From JAQIBY01 sp964407055 (GTDB taxonomy: Bacteria > Bacteroidota > Bacteroidia > Bacteroidales > ML635J-15), in NCBI GenBank assembly GCA_964407055.1, contig CAYOUD010000052.1:1-15719 (forward strand): DNA of 15,719 bases, written 5' to 3'. Within the stretch, counting starts at the first letter, position 1. Every line of letters begins with the position of its first letter. Positions 1 through 7,969 of this stretch are shown piece by piece. Both the position numbers and the translations under genes were made by a program. The notes beneath the pieces were generated by a model. It was not told the DNA's origin. It was given only the letters and a program-made list of their open reading frames with translations, and did no database searches.

Positions 1-55
1 CCATGAATAATGCAGGTAAAACCCTTGAAATATAAAAATATGACTGCGGGTTTAG

Positions 56-535
56 CTAATTCAAATCTGCACAAAGGGAATGGCATGAATTTTCCGGTTT
101 AGCGGTTTTGAGTGAATTTACCCATTCCGTATAACGATAAAGTCCGGCAGCAAGTTGAGTCTCTCCACCAAAAACAACCTGTCCGGTAACTACTCCGTAA
201 TTTGGGTTTTGTGCTAAAAAATCATATTGAAACTTTAATCGGTCGGGAGGAGAAGCAATGTCATCGGCATCCATACGGGCTATATAAGCTCCGTGCGCAT
301 GGTAACTACCAAGGTTTGATGCATAACTCACTCCCTGTTTTGATTCATTGAGCATCCGGAAACGGATATCTTTTCTGGCAAAAGCAGTGGCAATTTCCAC
401 ACTGTTATCGGTAGAATTATTATTCACCAACAAGCACTCAAAATCTGTAATACTTTGCATTGAGACACTTTCCATTGCCTGCAACAAGCTGTCTTTGGCA
501 TTATAAAATGGAAAAATAACACTGATCGTTGGCAT
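56..535 (-). CDS. Family 2 glycosyltransferase, N-terminal part, frame lost near the window edge
   Basis: This is a GT-A fold sugar transferase, expected to move a sugar from a nucleotide-sugar donor to a surface glycan; donor and acceptor cannot be read. The protein opens with PTISVIFPFYN, the classic family 2 start. It then shows LVNNNSTDNS (nucleotide binding) and ARMDADD, the DXD metal site, followed by SPPDRL. The start is the ATG at 535, because an upstream in-frame extension to 628 would run through the ferredoxin gene and adds no family sequence. The similarity fades after EWVNSLKTAK: the frame reads a non-family tail and stops at 56. The two other frames carry family-like pieces (KIHAIPFVQ at 93-67, FELAKPAVIF at 65-36), and the latter stays open to base 1. 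The real gene therefore probably continues past the left edge, with indels or sequence errors here. It begins 5 bases after a terminator. Family call sure; 3' end unsure. Confidence 0.82.
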   Translation of the reverse strand: MPTISVIFPFYNAKDSLLQAMESVSMQSITDFECLLVNNNSTDNSVEIATAFARKDIRFRMLNESKQGVSYASNLGSYHAHGAYIARMDADDIASPPDRLKFQYDFLAQNPNYGVVTGQVVFGGETQLAAGLYRYTEWVNSLKTAKPENSCHSLCADLN

Positions 536-540
536 AAGAC

Positions 541-574
541 AAAAAAAGCCACTTCCCGTTGGAAAGCAGCTTTT
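541..574 (-). terminator. Intrinsic terminator after the ferredoxin gene
   Basis: Read on the minus strand, bases 574-561 pair with 557-544 as a 14-bp stem (three G-T wobbles) closed by a 3-base AAC loop, and the descending arm runs straight into seven T residues ending at 541. It lies 20 bases after the ferredoxin stop and 5 bases before the glycosyltransferase ATG. It should end most ferredoxin transcripts, and read-through would feed the next gene. Confidence 0.85.
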
Positions 575-594
575 CAGTTTTTTTATTGACTGTA

Positions 595-765
595 CTAGTC
601 TTCCGGGTGAATTGCTTCTACCGGGCAAACATCAACGCAAGCACCACAATCAGTGCAAACGTCTGGATCAATTACATAAATATCTCCTTCGGAAATTGCT
701 TCTACCGGACATTCGTCTAAGCATGTTCCACATGCAGTACAATCATCATTAATTACGTAAGCCAT
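595..765 (-). CDS. Small 2[4Fe-4S] bacterial-type ferredoxin
   Basis: This encodes a 56-residue cytoplasmic electron carrier, MAYVINDDCTACGTCLDECP at its start and ending HPED. It has two complete cluster motifs: CTACGTCLDECP at residues 9-20 and CTDCGACVDVCP at 37-48. Each has the CxxCxxCxxxCP pattern that binds one [4Fe-4S] cluster, and the two halves repeat the segment PVEAI, as expected from the ancient internal duplication of this family. Length and motifs match clostridial-type ferredoxins, which exchange electrons with oxidoreductases such as pyruvate:ferredoxin oxidoreductase or hydrogenase; the partner here is not visible. The gene appears to be a single transcription unit, with a possible -7 element at 795-802 and a strong terminator at 541-574. 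Both clusters intact suggests anaerobic or microaerobic metabolism, which is inference. It is easily missed because of its size. Confidence 0.95.
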   Translation of the reverse strand: MAYVINDDCTACGTCLDECPVEAISEGDIYVIDPDVCTDCGACVDVCPVEAIHPED

Positions 766-1049
766 CGTATTATGTTTTTAGTTACTATTCACTACAAACT
801 TAATTTTAGTTTCTTAAATAGAGAAACAAAATTCTGCGAATATTTGTAATTTATATTTAATCTATATTAGGAACGTAAGGTGCTGAAAGCTTGAAGCAAG
901 TTAAAATACATACTCTCCATTTCTAAATAACATTTCCAAAAATTTGTATAAAATAAAGATGTAAATTTCCGCAAACGCTATTTATAAATCATATTCACCT
1001 TTATTTTTAAAAAAAACAGTATTTGCACCAATAGTTTGTTGTTTAGAAA
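766..1049. promoter_or_regulatory. Intergenic region with ferredoxin promoter candidate
   Basis: This 284-base AT-rich gap separates the ferredoxin start from the end of the M1 peptidase gene. On the minus strand, bases 802-795 read TAAGTTTG, a full match to the Bacteroidota -7 consensus TAnnTTTG, 29 bases before the ferredoxin ATG. A TTG that could serve as a -33 element sits 24 bases further up, longer than usual. A T-run at about 1018-1011 follows the peptidase gene, but I found no convincing stem in front of it. No other gene is seen. Confidence 0.45.
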
Positions 1050-2963
1050 CTACAGTTTAGCAATCCTTTTTTGAATGATTTTTCCATTTGAATCAGATAA
1101 TTTCAAATTATATACTCCTGGGGCGTAATCCTGTAAATCGAGAGAAAAATACAGTTTATTGATTGCTTTTTCCAAGCGCATTCTTCCCTGGGCATCATAA
1201 AGCGATACAGTATAATTCCGCACATTCCCCAAGCTGATATAAACCATATCTTCGGTTGGATTCGGATAAATGTCGACACGAAAATCCTGATCGGCAATAT
1301 TTTGAACAAATTGAGTATTGACATCACAAACGACCCACAAATCAGGATCAGCAGCAATATCTACAACCGGTCTGGATTCAGCAATTTCATGAATTGTCGT
1401 AGGGTTATCATTTGCCAAACGAACATCCAAACTGTCACCATCAGCAAAATACAGACGATATTCAATCGGAATGGTAAATAAGGTTGTTACATCTGAACTG
1501 GTTGTTTGCACAGATTCTAAATACACTATATTATTGGACTGATGCCAATTCACGCTGTATGTTGGGTATCCTTCACCATAATACCACTCATCAAAAAAGG
1601 CTTCAAAATCCTGTCCGGTTTCAGTTTCCAACACACTTCTGAAATCTTCGCCCGTTGCAGTCGAATTCGCATAAGTATCTAAGAATGCATGCAATACCTG
1701 ATAGAACAAATCATCATCATCAACTAAGTATCGAATCATATGCACTAACATTCCACCTTTTTTGTAGGTAAGGTAATAATCAAAAATCCGTCCAACGCTA
1801 GTTGCCTCTTCAATCGGCACATACACTGAGCCATCATCGTATATCTTAGCAAGTGCCATTGAGTTTTCAAGATAATCAAGCTGAGCAGACTCACTCCACA
1901 ACGCTTCATTCGCAATTATTTCTGTGTAAACAGCAAACCCTTCATTAATCCAGATATCCTGCCATGTTGCACAAGTAATATAATTTCCAAACCATGAATG
2001 CCCTAGCTCATGGGCAACAAGTGAAAAGCCAAAATCACGAATACTTGTCATTGTCTGATGTTCCATACCACCATTTAATTCAACAATACAATGTCCGTAT
2101 TTTTCTTCGTAATGCGGATAAACACCAAACGCATCGCAAAAAGCTTCCATAATGGGCACTATTTGATTCATACCCCACTCATTTGCAGCAAAATATCCAT
2201 CTGCATTGTAAACAAAATTCTGAATTAAAATGGAGTCTTCGATTTGTGTTGGATGTGCATAAATTGAGGCGTCCATATATTCTCCGATTGCGACTGAAAT
2301 CAAATAATAATCAATGGAATAAGCCGATTTCCATTGATAGGTTTCGGTTCCGTCTCCATTATCAACTACCTCAGTCAACAGCCCATTTGAACCGGCCATA
2401 AGATGATCCGGAACAGTCACAAATACCCACGAGGAATCTGCTTTGTCTGTTAAATCTTGTTTCACGGGAAACCAGCCCATGGCATCAAAAGGTTCAGATA
2501 ATGAATATGTGGTTTTCACATTCCAATCGCTGTTATAACGGTTAAACATCCCGTAAGGCGGGGTTCCGTGATAATCAACCTCAATAGTGAATATTTGTCT
2601 GCTTTTGTTTTTTCCTAAAGGAATGCTCACCAAATTATTGTTGTGTGTATATGATGATGTTGTTATTCCGTTCAAACGCACTTCATCAACATTCATATCA
2701 CCATCAAAATCGAGTTCAATTGCAGATGCTTCAGGATTTGTTACCTCCAGATCAATTTGGGCAGTGCCTTCAACATATTTCGACTGATCATCCATTTCAA
2801 TATCGAGGAAATAAAATTTCACATCGTAATCATCAGCTGCACGATGTAAGCTAATAAATCGATTATCCTGTTGGGATTTCCATTGATTAATCTCTGGTTC
2901 ACTCCATTGCGAAAAGGAAGTTAAGCCACTAAATAGTAAAATGACAAATGCAAACTTTTTCAT
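1050..2963 (-). CDS. Secreted M1-family zinc metallopeptidase with T9SS sorting domain
   Basis: This is a gluzincin peptidase of family M1, expected to remove N-terminal residues from peptides outside the cell or at the cell surface. From the ATG at 2963 it is 637 residues. A signal peptide (MKKFAFVILLFSGLTSFSQ) is followed by the M1 N-terminal beta domain. The substrate motif is GGMEH at about 298-302. The zinc site is HELGH at about 318-322, with the third ligand Glu at about 341 in WINEGF, and the catalytic Tyr is in TYKKGG at about 400. The C-terminal 75 residues (DIYPNP to RIAKL) are a type A T9SS sorting domain. The usual GAMEN motif ends in Asn; here it is His. An in-frame GTG at 2969 is possible, but ATG gives the clean signal peptide. 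Only 2 bases separate this ATG from the stop of the upstream Asp-box gene, so the two are surely co-transcribed. Natural substrate unknown. Confidence 0.93.
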   Translation of the reverse strand: MKKFAFVILLFSGLTSFSQWSEPEINQWKSQQDNRFISLHRAADDYDVKFYFLDIEMDDQSKYVEGTAQIDLEVTNPEASAIELDFDGDMNVDEVRLNGITTSSYTHNNNLVSIPLGKNKSRQIFTIEVDYHGTPPYGMFNRYNSDWNVKTTYSLSEPFDAMGWFPVKQDLTDKADSSWVFVTVPDHLMAGSNGLLTEVVDNGDGTETYQWKSAYSIDYYLISVAIGEYMDASIYAHPTQIEDSILIQNFVYNADGYFAANEWGMNQIVPIMEAFCDAFGVYPHYEEKYGHCIVELNGGMEHQTMTSIRDFGFSLVAHELGHSWFGNYITCATWQDIWINEGFAVYTEIIANEALWSESAQLDYLENSMALAKIYDDGSVYVPIEEATSVGRIFDYYLTYKKGGMLVHMIRYLVDDDDLFYQVLHAFLDTYANSTATGEDFRSVLETETGQDFEAFFDEWYYGEGYPTYSVNWHQSNNIVYLESVQTTSSDVTTLFTIPIEYRLYFADGDSLDVRLANDNPTTIHEIAESRPVVDIAADPDLWVVCDVNTQFVQNIADQDFRVDIYPNPTEDMVYISLGNVRNYTVSLYDAQGRMRLEKAINKLYFSLDLQDYAPGVYNLKLSDSNGKIIQKRIAKL

Positions 2964-2965
2964 AA

Positions 2966-5900
2966 TCACAAGTTGTTAAATTGACGGACAAAGCGGTCTT
3001 TGCCGTGCATTAATTTCAGGGTATAAACTCCGGAAGCAAATCCATCCACATCAATTGAAAACGCAGTTTTTGATTCCTTAACTTCGCCTCGTTTTATTAA
3101 TTTTCCATCAAGACTGAATATTTCATATGCCAATGGATTTTTATCTCGGTCAACAAACTGAACAAAAAGTTTTCCATTTGAAACGGGATTTGGATACAGT
3201 TTTAAATATTCATCCACGGTGATTTCTTCCACATTCACATCTCCAACATTGACACTTTTCGTTTCGGTATATTGACCTTGTTCATTTGTTATAGTAAGGC
3301 TGACATCATAAATTCCATCTTGGGCAAATGTATGCTGCGGATGTTGATCAGTGCTTGTATTCCCATCGTCAAAATCCCACTCCCAACTATCCGGATAATT
3401 TGTAGAGATATCAGTAAAGGTAAAGGATTTATAATTGGTTTCATCTGCGTCATAAATATAATCGACAAACAAACACTGCCAGATTAGTTTAAACCCATTT
3501 TCAGTAACTCCGGGGTCGGTATATTGTTTGATTAGAGCAACTTGTCCATCAGTAATATAAACACCTACAGGAGGATTCGTATTACAGAATTCGCCAATTG
3601 CATAACCTGAATATGGTATTTCGCCATCATACAGAACGATTCGGTCATAATCACATTCATCTGCCGACCCAGCTTCAACATCAAACTCAAGAAATTGAAA
3701 CGCTATTTGATCTGCATTTGCCGGCTTAATTTTAACAAGGCTACTTGTATTATTCGAATACAAACCCTCCGGGCCACCGTTATCATAAATCGTACCTTCA
3801 CAACAAACTTGTTCGGGGCCAGAACCACCTTCAGGCATATTTAATTCCGAAGTGTTTAGTGGGTCAAAGCTGATATACGCAATTTTTAGCTCACTGGATT
3901 CAGGACACAGCGTTGTATATGCTGTCAGTTTCACATCATAAACTCCTGCTTCTGTGTAACTATGTTCAGGCTCAAATATATCAGAACTTTCACCATCGCC
4001 AAATTCCCACAGATAAGATAAGGCATTCACACTAAGGTTATAAAACTCTACTTCAGTTGGTTCGCATCCGATACGAACATCGGAGGAAAAATCAACCACA
4101 GGGGCTGTCGGATTTAAGCTAATTGTTTGTGTAATAGAATCTTCTCCTAAGGCATTAGACACGACAAGCTTAACATCATAATTCCCTGTCGCATCGTAAG
4201 TATTCGTTGGGGAAAAGTCGAATGACTGAGCTCCATCGCCAAATTCCCAACGATAATTATCGGGAGCTCCACTGGAAATACTAGCAAATTGAATGATCCC
4301 TTCGCAACCATTAATGATACTATAGGAAAAGTCAGCTACCGGTGGAGCTACGAGTTCAAACAAATCACTTTCCCAAACTCCACGTCCATAAGTTGCAGCA
4401 CGCAATTTATTGACACCATACTGGATTTCCAATTCATTTACAATTACATTTGGTAATCCCTGACTATATAGAATCCATTCTGACATTCCTGCATTACGAT
4501 AGAAGACACCAAGTTCGGTTCCCGCATACAATGCATGATTTGTTCCCATCTCATAAACCAGACAATTTGCCGGCACACTGGGCAAACCTTCTGAATAATT
4601 TGTCCATGTATTTCCTCCATTATCAGTATAATAGATTTTTTCACCATCACTAAAACCACTAAGACTTACCCACAACATATTGGGATTGGATGGATTTACT
4701 GTGATATAAGTAATAGAATTGCCGGGAAGACCGCTGGTTTTATTTGCCCAGGATCCTCCACCATTTTCGGTTTTATAAATGTCATTAAAAGTTGCTGCAT
4801 AAATAATATCCTGATTAGACGGCGCAACTGCCAATGACTGCAGATTTGTTCCTCCGGTTAAATTATTTGATATCGGACTCCATGAACTTCCTCTGTCGGT
4901 TGTTTTGTAAACATCCGAAAAACCGGCATAAAGGATTTGTGGAGTCATTGGGTCAATAACGTATGGGGTTACCCATGCTCCCTCTCCTGCCTCAACGGGC
5001 TGAACGTTAGTAAAGTCTTGTCCTCCATTGGTTGAGCGATGAATTGCGCCATAATAATAAGATGCATAAAGAACTTGGTCATTTGTGTAATCAACCAAGC
5101 ACTCCATACCGTCGCCACCAAGAATTGCACGCCAGTCACCATTATCATAACGCATGGAACCATTATCCTGCGAACCGGTAACAAAGCGATTCGGATTTGT
5201 TGCAGAATTTCCGAAACGGTAAATCTGCAAAACTTGCAATCCATCACTTAAATCAGACCAGTTATTTCCAATATCTGTAGATTTATGCAAACCGCCATCA
5301 TTTCCAGAAAACAAAGCCCCGGTTAATGGGTGATAATCTAATGTATGGTGATCAGCATGTACATAGGCAGCATTGTCTCCGTACCAATGTGAAGAAATAT
5401 TCCAGGACAAACCGCCATTGTTTGATTTCCATATATTAACACCACCAACAAATACATTATCTGCATCATTTGGATCTGCAGCAATCGCAAGGTCATACCA
5501 GCCTTGTCCACCACCATCCGACCCATCGGAAGACCAACCCAACAAGTTGAGTGAAGAGTTATCATGCACTTGTGTCCAACTACCACCGCTATTTGTGGAT
5601 TTATAGAAACCAAGATATCCAGAGTCAGCTGCATCTGAAGCCACAGCATAAATCCAGTTTTGCTCGTTAGGAGATACAGCCAGCTCTATTCGGTTTGCAT
5701 CGGAAACTTGATACACACTTGTCCAGTTTACTCCACCATTTTCCGAACGATAAATGCTTGCTCCACCGCTATATTCATAAGTTGATGCATAAAGATAATC
5801 GGGATCCCCCGGTTTAAACTCAACATCTTTAAAATGTCCAGATGCACGAACCTCCCAATCCACTCCGCCATTTGATGTGTATAGAATACCAGCATTTGAG

Positions 5901-6640
5901 GCCGCAACAAGAATGTCAGGATTATTAGGGTTTATTATTAAACGTCGAATGATGATTTGATCCTGAATTGCAAAATCCAGCATTACGTGCTCCCAGGTGT
6001 CTCCCATATCAGTTGATTTAAGGATTCCTGCACTGTAGGTATCCCGAGCATCGCCATCTCCGGTAGCAATAAAAAGAGTGTCTGGATTCGTTGGATGCAC
6101 AGCAATGTCGCTCACTCCAATTGATGCCAAGTGGTCAGTTGTTGTTTCCCAACTTAATCCACCATCGGTTGTTTTCCAGAATCCACCACTAGGCGCACCA
6201 ACAAACATAATATCTGAATCTGTAGGGTGAAAACTAATACAGTTTATTCGCCCGCTTCCACGACGCCAGGTTGGTGAGTTAATATCAACCGGCGTATCAT
6301 CCGGACCCATGTGTGTCCAGCTTGCAATTTCTCCACGTTGATTTAGTTCGGATTGCTTTTGTACTTTTTCCCACTCAGACAATAAAATGTGATGCGGGAA
6401 ATATCCATCTTTATCAACACGGGGCTCCATGAAGTTTTCCCAACGTTTAAATTGCTTGAATCCCTTCCCCTTCTCATAATCACGTTTTGCCCAATAGGCA
6501 TTAAAGGCATCCTGAATTTCATAAAATGAGGGTTCTCCATCTTTCAAGTCAAATTCAGTCATCCAGGGTTGAGCCGAAACACTCCCAGCCATTAAAATCA
6601 TGGCGAAGCTGAGGAACACTAATGTTTTTACTTTTCTCAT
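2966..6640 (-). CDS. Large secreted Asp-box (sortilin-like) beta-propeller protein with PKD and CUB-like domains and T9SS tail
   Basis: This 1224-residue exported protein has a signal peptide (1-24). A conserved-looking N-terminal region (about 30-110) has the segment GKGFKQFKRWENF. A propeller of at least eleven Asp-box repeats follows, at about 152, 206, 252, 296, 345, 402, 450, 532, 577, 621 and 669, each of the S/T-x-D/N-x-G-x-x-W type such as STNGGQDF or TDNGGNTW. After AATYGRGVWESD (748-759) come PKD domains at about 766-845 and 847-925, both with WEFGDG. A CUB-like domain follows at about 945-1057 (CDYDRIVLYDGE, FCN, TDGQVALIKQY), then a third PKD domain at 1060-1133 (WEWDFDDG) and a T9SS type A domain at 1140-1224 (LYPNPVSNG). 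Asp-box propellers occur in sialidases, sortilins and xyloglucanases. No sialidase arginine triad or glycosidase site is evident, so a binding or scaffold role at the surface seems likelier than catalysis. It heads the operon with the M1 peptidase. Confidence 0.92.
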   Translation of the reverse strand: MRKVKTLVFLSFAMILMAGSVSAQPWMTEFDLKDGEPSFYEIQDAFNAYWAKRDYEKGKGFKQFKRWENFMEPRVDKDGYFPHHILLSEWEKVQKQSELNQRGEIASWTHMGPDDTPVDINSPTWRRGSGRINCISFHPTDSDIMFVGAPSGGFWKTTDGGLSWETTTDHLASIGVSDIAVHPTNPDTLFIATGDGDARDTYSAGILKSTDMGDTWEHVMLDFAIQDQIIIRRLIINPNNPDILVAASNAGILYTSNGGVDWEVRASGHFKDVEFKPGDPDYLYASTYEYSGGASIYRSENGGVNWTSVYQVSDANRIELAVSPNEQNWIYAVASDAADSGYLGFYKSTNSGGSWTQVHDNSSLNLLGWSSDGSDGGGQGWYDLAIAADPNDADNVFVGGVNIWKSNNGGLSWNISSHWYGDNAAYVHADHHTLDYHPLTGALFSGNDGGLHKSTDIGNNWSDLSDGLQVLQIYRFGNSATNPNRFVTGSQDNGSMRYDNGDWRAILGGDGMECLVDYTNDQVLYASYYYGAIHRSTNGGQDFTNVQPVEAGEGAWVTPYVIDPMTPQILYAGFSDVYKTTDRGSSWSPISNNLTGGTNLQSLAVAPSNQDIIYAATFNDIYKTENGGGSWANKTSGLPGNSITYITVNPSNPNMLWVSLSGFSDGEKIYYTDNGGNTWTNYSEGLPSVPANCLVYEMGTNHALYAGTELGVFYRNAGMSEWILYSQGLPNVIVNELEIQYGVNKLRAATYGRGVWESDLFELVAPPVADFSYSIINGCEGIIQFASISSGAPDNYRWEFGDGAQSFDFSPTNTYDATGNYDVKLVVSNALGEDSITQTISLNPTAPVVDFSSDVRIGCEPTEVEFYNLSVNALSYLWEFGDGESSDIFEPEHSYTEAGVYDVKLTAYTTLCPESSELKIAYISFDPLNTSELNMPEGGSGPEQVCCEGTIYDNGGPEGLYSNNTSSLVKIKPANADQIAFQFLEFDVEAGSADECDYDRIVLYDGEIPYSGYAIGEFCNTNPPVGVYITDGQVALIKQYTDPGVTENGFKLIWQCLFVDYIYDADETNYKSFTFTDISTNYPDSWEWDFDDGNTSTDQHPQHTFAQDGIYDVSLTITNEQGQYTETKSVNVGDVNVEEITVDEYLKLYPNPVSNGKLFVQFVDRDKNPLAYEIFSLDGKLIKRGEVKESKTAFSIDVDGFASGVYTLKLMHGKDRFVRQFNNL
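3993..4249 (-). repeat. Direct repeat within the two adjacent PKD domains
   Basis: The 17-base string CCATCGCCAAATTCCCA occurs at 3993-4009 and again at 4233-4249, exactly 240 bases (80 codons) apart. On the coding strand it specifies WEFGDG, the PKD signature. The identical codon choice and one-domain spacing fit an internal duplication, whereas the third PKD domain (WEWDFDDG) has clearly diverged. Confidence 0.6.
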
Positions 6641-6854
6641 GTTTTCTTATGTTAATACACACATATAACCAAAATAAGGACAAATTAATTTACAGTCGCA
6701 ATAATAATACAAAGCTTAATAAGTCATAACAATGACAACTCACATAATCCTCATTACTGTAAATAAAGACAAAAATATCATAATAAAGGATGCATTTTCA
6801 CATGAATTTTATCATAAACCAGAAATTTTCGTAAATTCGAAAAAAATAATTAAC
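6641..6854. promoter_or_regulatory. Divergent promoter region
   Basis: This 214-base AT-rich gap lies between two divergent genes. Towards the Asp-box gene (minus), bases 6718-6710 read TAAGCTTTG, one base longer than TAnnTTTG, with a TTG 17 bases upstream; a one-mismatch TTAATTTG lies at 6688-6681. Towards the membrane-protein gene (plus), TAAATTCG at 6832-6839 is one mismatch from TAnnTTTG and sits 15 bases before the ATG at 6855. This supports that start over an in-frame ATG at 6732. None of these sites is a perfect match, so exact promoters are uncertain. Confidence 0.4.
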
Positions 6855-7967
6855 ATGAATAAGATTCAAAAATATTTAATTGGTGGTTTAAGTTTACTTG
6901 CCGTATTTCTGTTTTTCTATTTTTTCGGAAACATTGTAACTTATATTTTAATTGCTGCAGTTGTTTCCATGATTGGGCGACCTATCATTAGATTATTAAC
7001 ACTCCCTCACATTAAAAAAAAACATTTACCCCGCTGGGCTGCATCCTTAATTACAATGGCTTTTTTTGTGTTTCTAATAGTTGGATTTTTACGCCTGATT
7101 ATTCCTTTAGTCGGACAACAGATTTCAGAATTTTCTACCATTGAATCAGATTCTATTTCTGAAAACCTTGCAGATCCGTACAAAGATATCGATGGCTTTA
7201 TACACTCGCTTTCTATCCCCGAAATGGAAGACTTTTCCTCTAAAGATTTTATCAGTGAAAAAATTGTGGAAATTGTACGTTTCAATCGGGTTTCAGAACT
7301 TATTAATGACGTTGGCGGTACATTGGGAAGCATTCTTATCGGGATATTTGCCGTATTATTCATCAGTTTCTTTTTTATGAAAGACAGCAATTTATTTGAT
7401 CGAGGTGTGATGATGTTAATTCCCATAACTTATGAAGTTAAGGCGAAAAGCGCATTGAAAAAAATAAAAAATCTTATCTCCCGATATTTCATAGGTTTGG
7501 TTATTCAGGTAATGGGTATAACCATACTGGTTACTACCGGGCTAACCATTTCCGGCACTGTTTTTTCATTGGCAATTTTAATTGGTATTATTGCAGGATT
7601 CTTAAACCTCATTCCTTATATCGGGCCCTGGATTGGTGCTGCATTAGGAATTATTCTTATTATTGCAGGAAATCTTGGGATGGATTTTAACACTGAAATG
7701 CTTCCGCTGCTCATTTTTGTTTTACTCACTTTTGGCATCACGCAAATGGTGGATGTATTTGTGTTTCAACCTTTAATTTTTTCAAATTCTGTACGTGCAC
7801 ATCCGCTTGAAATATTTTTAGTTATTCTGATAGGCGCAAGCATTGCAGGCATTCTGGGGATGCTTCTCGCTATTCCTGCCTACACTGTTTTACGTGTTAT
7901 CGCTAAGGAATTTTTCTCGCAATTTAAATTTGTGCGCTCATTGACAAAAAACATGGATAGGAAATAG
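6855..7967 (+). CDS. AI-2E/PerM-family (DUF20) integral membrane transporter
   Basis: This 370-residue inner-membrane protein has the family layout. Two or three N-terminal membrane helices lie at about 8-46 and 63-88. A hydrophilic stretch of about 65 residues follows (95-155, acidic and Ser-rich), then five or so helices at about 155-175, 211-230, 236-252, 258-273, 283-305 and 319-348. The signature NLIPYIGPWIGA at 251-262 is typical of the AI-2E transporter family (YdiK, PerM, TqsA). Known members export autoinducer-2 or act as cation/proton antiporters; the substrate cannot be told from sequence. I chose the ATG at 6855, because the 41-residue extension to 6732 is charged, ends just before a hydrophobic start, and would cover the likely promoter. 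The aspartate kinase gene starts 2 bases after its stop, so the two form an operon. Confidence 0.88.
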   Translation: MNKIQKYLIGGLSLLAVFLFFYFFGNIVTYILIAAVVSMIGRPIIRLLTLPHIKKKHLPRWAASLITMAFFVFLIVGFLRLIIPLVGQQISEFSTIESDSISENLADPYKDIDGFIHSLSIPEMEDFSSKDFISEKIVEIVRFNRVSELINDVGGTLGSILIGIFAVLFISFFFMKDSNLFDRGVMMLIPITYEVKAKSALKKIKNLISRYFIGLVIQVMGITILVTTGLTISGTVFSLAILIGIIAGFLNLIPYIGPWIGAALGIILIIAGNLGMDFNTEMLPLLIFVLLTFGITQMVDVFVFQPLIFSNSVRAHPLEIFLVILIGASIAGILGMLLAIPAYTVLRVIAKEFFSQFKFVRSLTKNMDRK

Positions 7968-7969
7968 TT

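Noticed and set aside
536..628. Upstream in-frame extension of the glycosyltransferase start
   Set aside because: It would translate through the ferredoxin 3' end and the terminator hairpin, and family 2 enzymes begin at PTISVIFPFYN.
2964..2969. GTG start two codons before the M1 peptidase ATG
   Set aside because: It overlaps the previous stop and adds only two residues; the ATG at 2963 begins a normal signal peptide. It cannot be fully excluded.
4969..5649. Minus-strand open frames of 92 and 103 codons within the Asp-box gene
   Set aside because: They are out-of-frame reads of the repetitive Trp/Gly-rich coding sequence, full of Met, Ile and Gln with no domain.
2966..6640. Sialidase activity for the Asp-box protein
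   Set aside because: Asp boxes alone do not define sialidases; I could not find the RIP motif or the arginine triad, and the repeats fit a sortilin-like or generic propeller better.
6732..6854. 41-codon N-terminal extension of the AI-2E-family protein
   Set aside because: It is charged, not family-like, and would cover the likely -7 element at 6832-6839; the ATG at 6855 gives the expected hydrophobic start.
7007..7426. Minus-strand open frame of 139 codons inside the AI-2E-family gene
   Set aside because: It lies fully antisense to a well-supported membrane protein, has no recognisable domain and is the mirror of hydrophobic codons.
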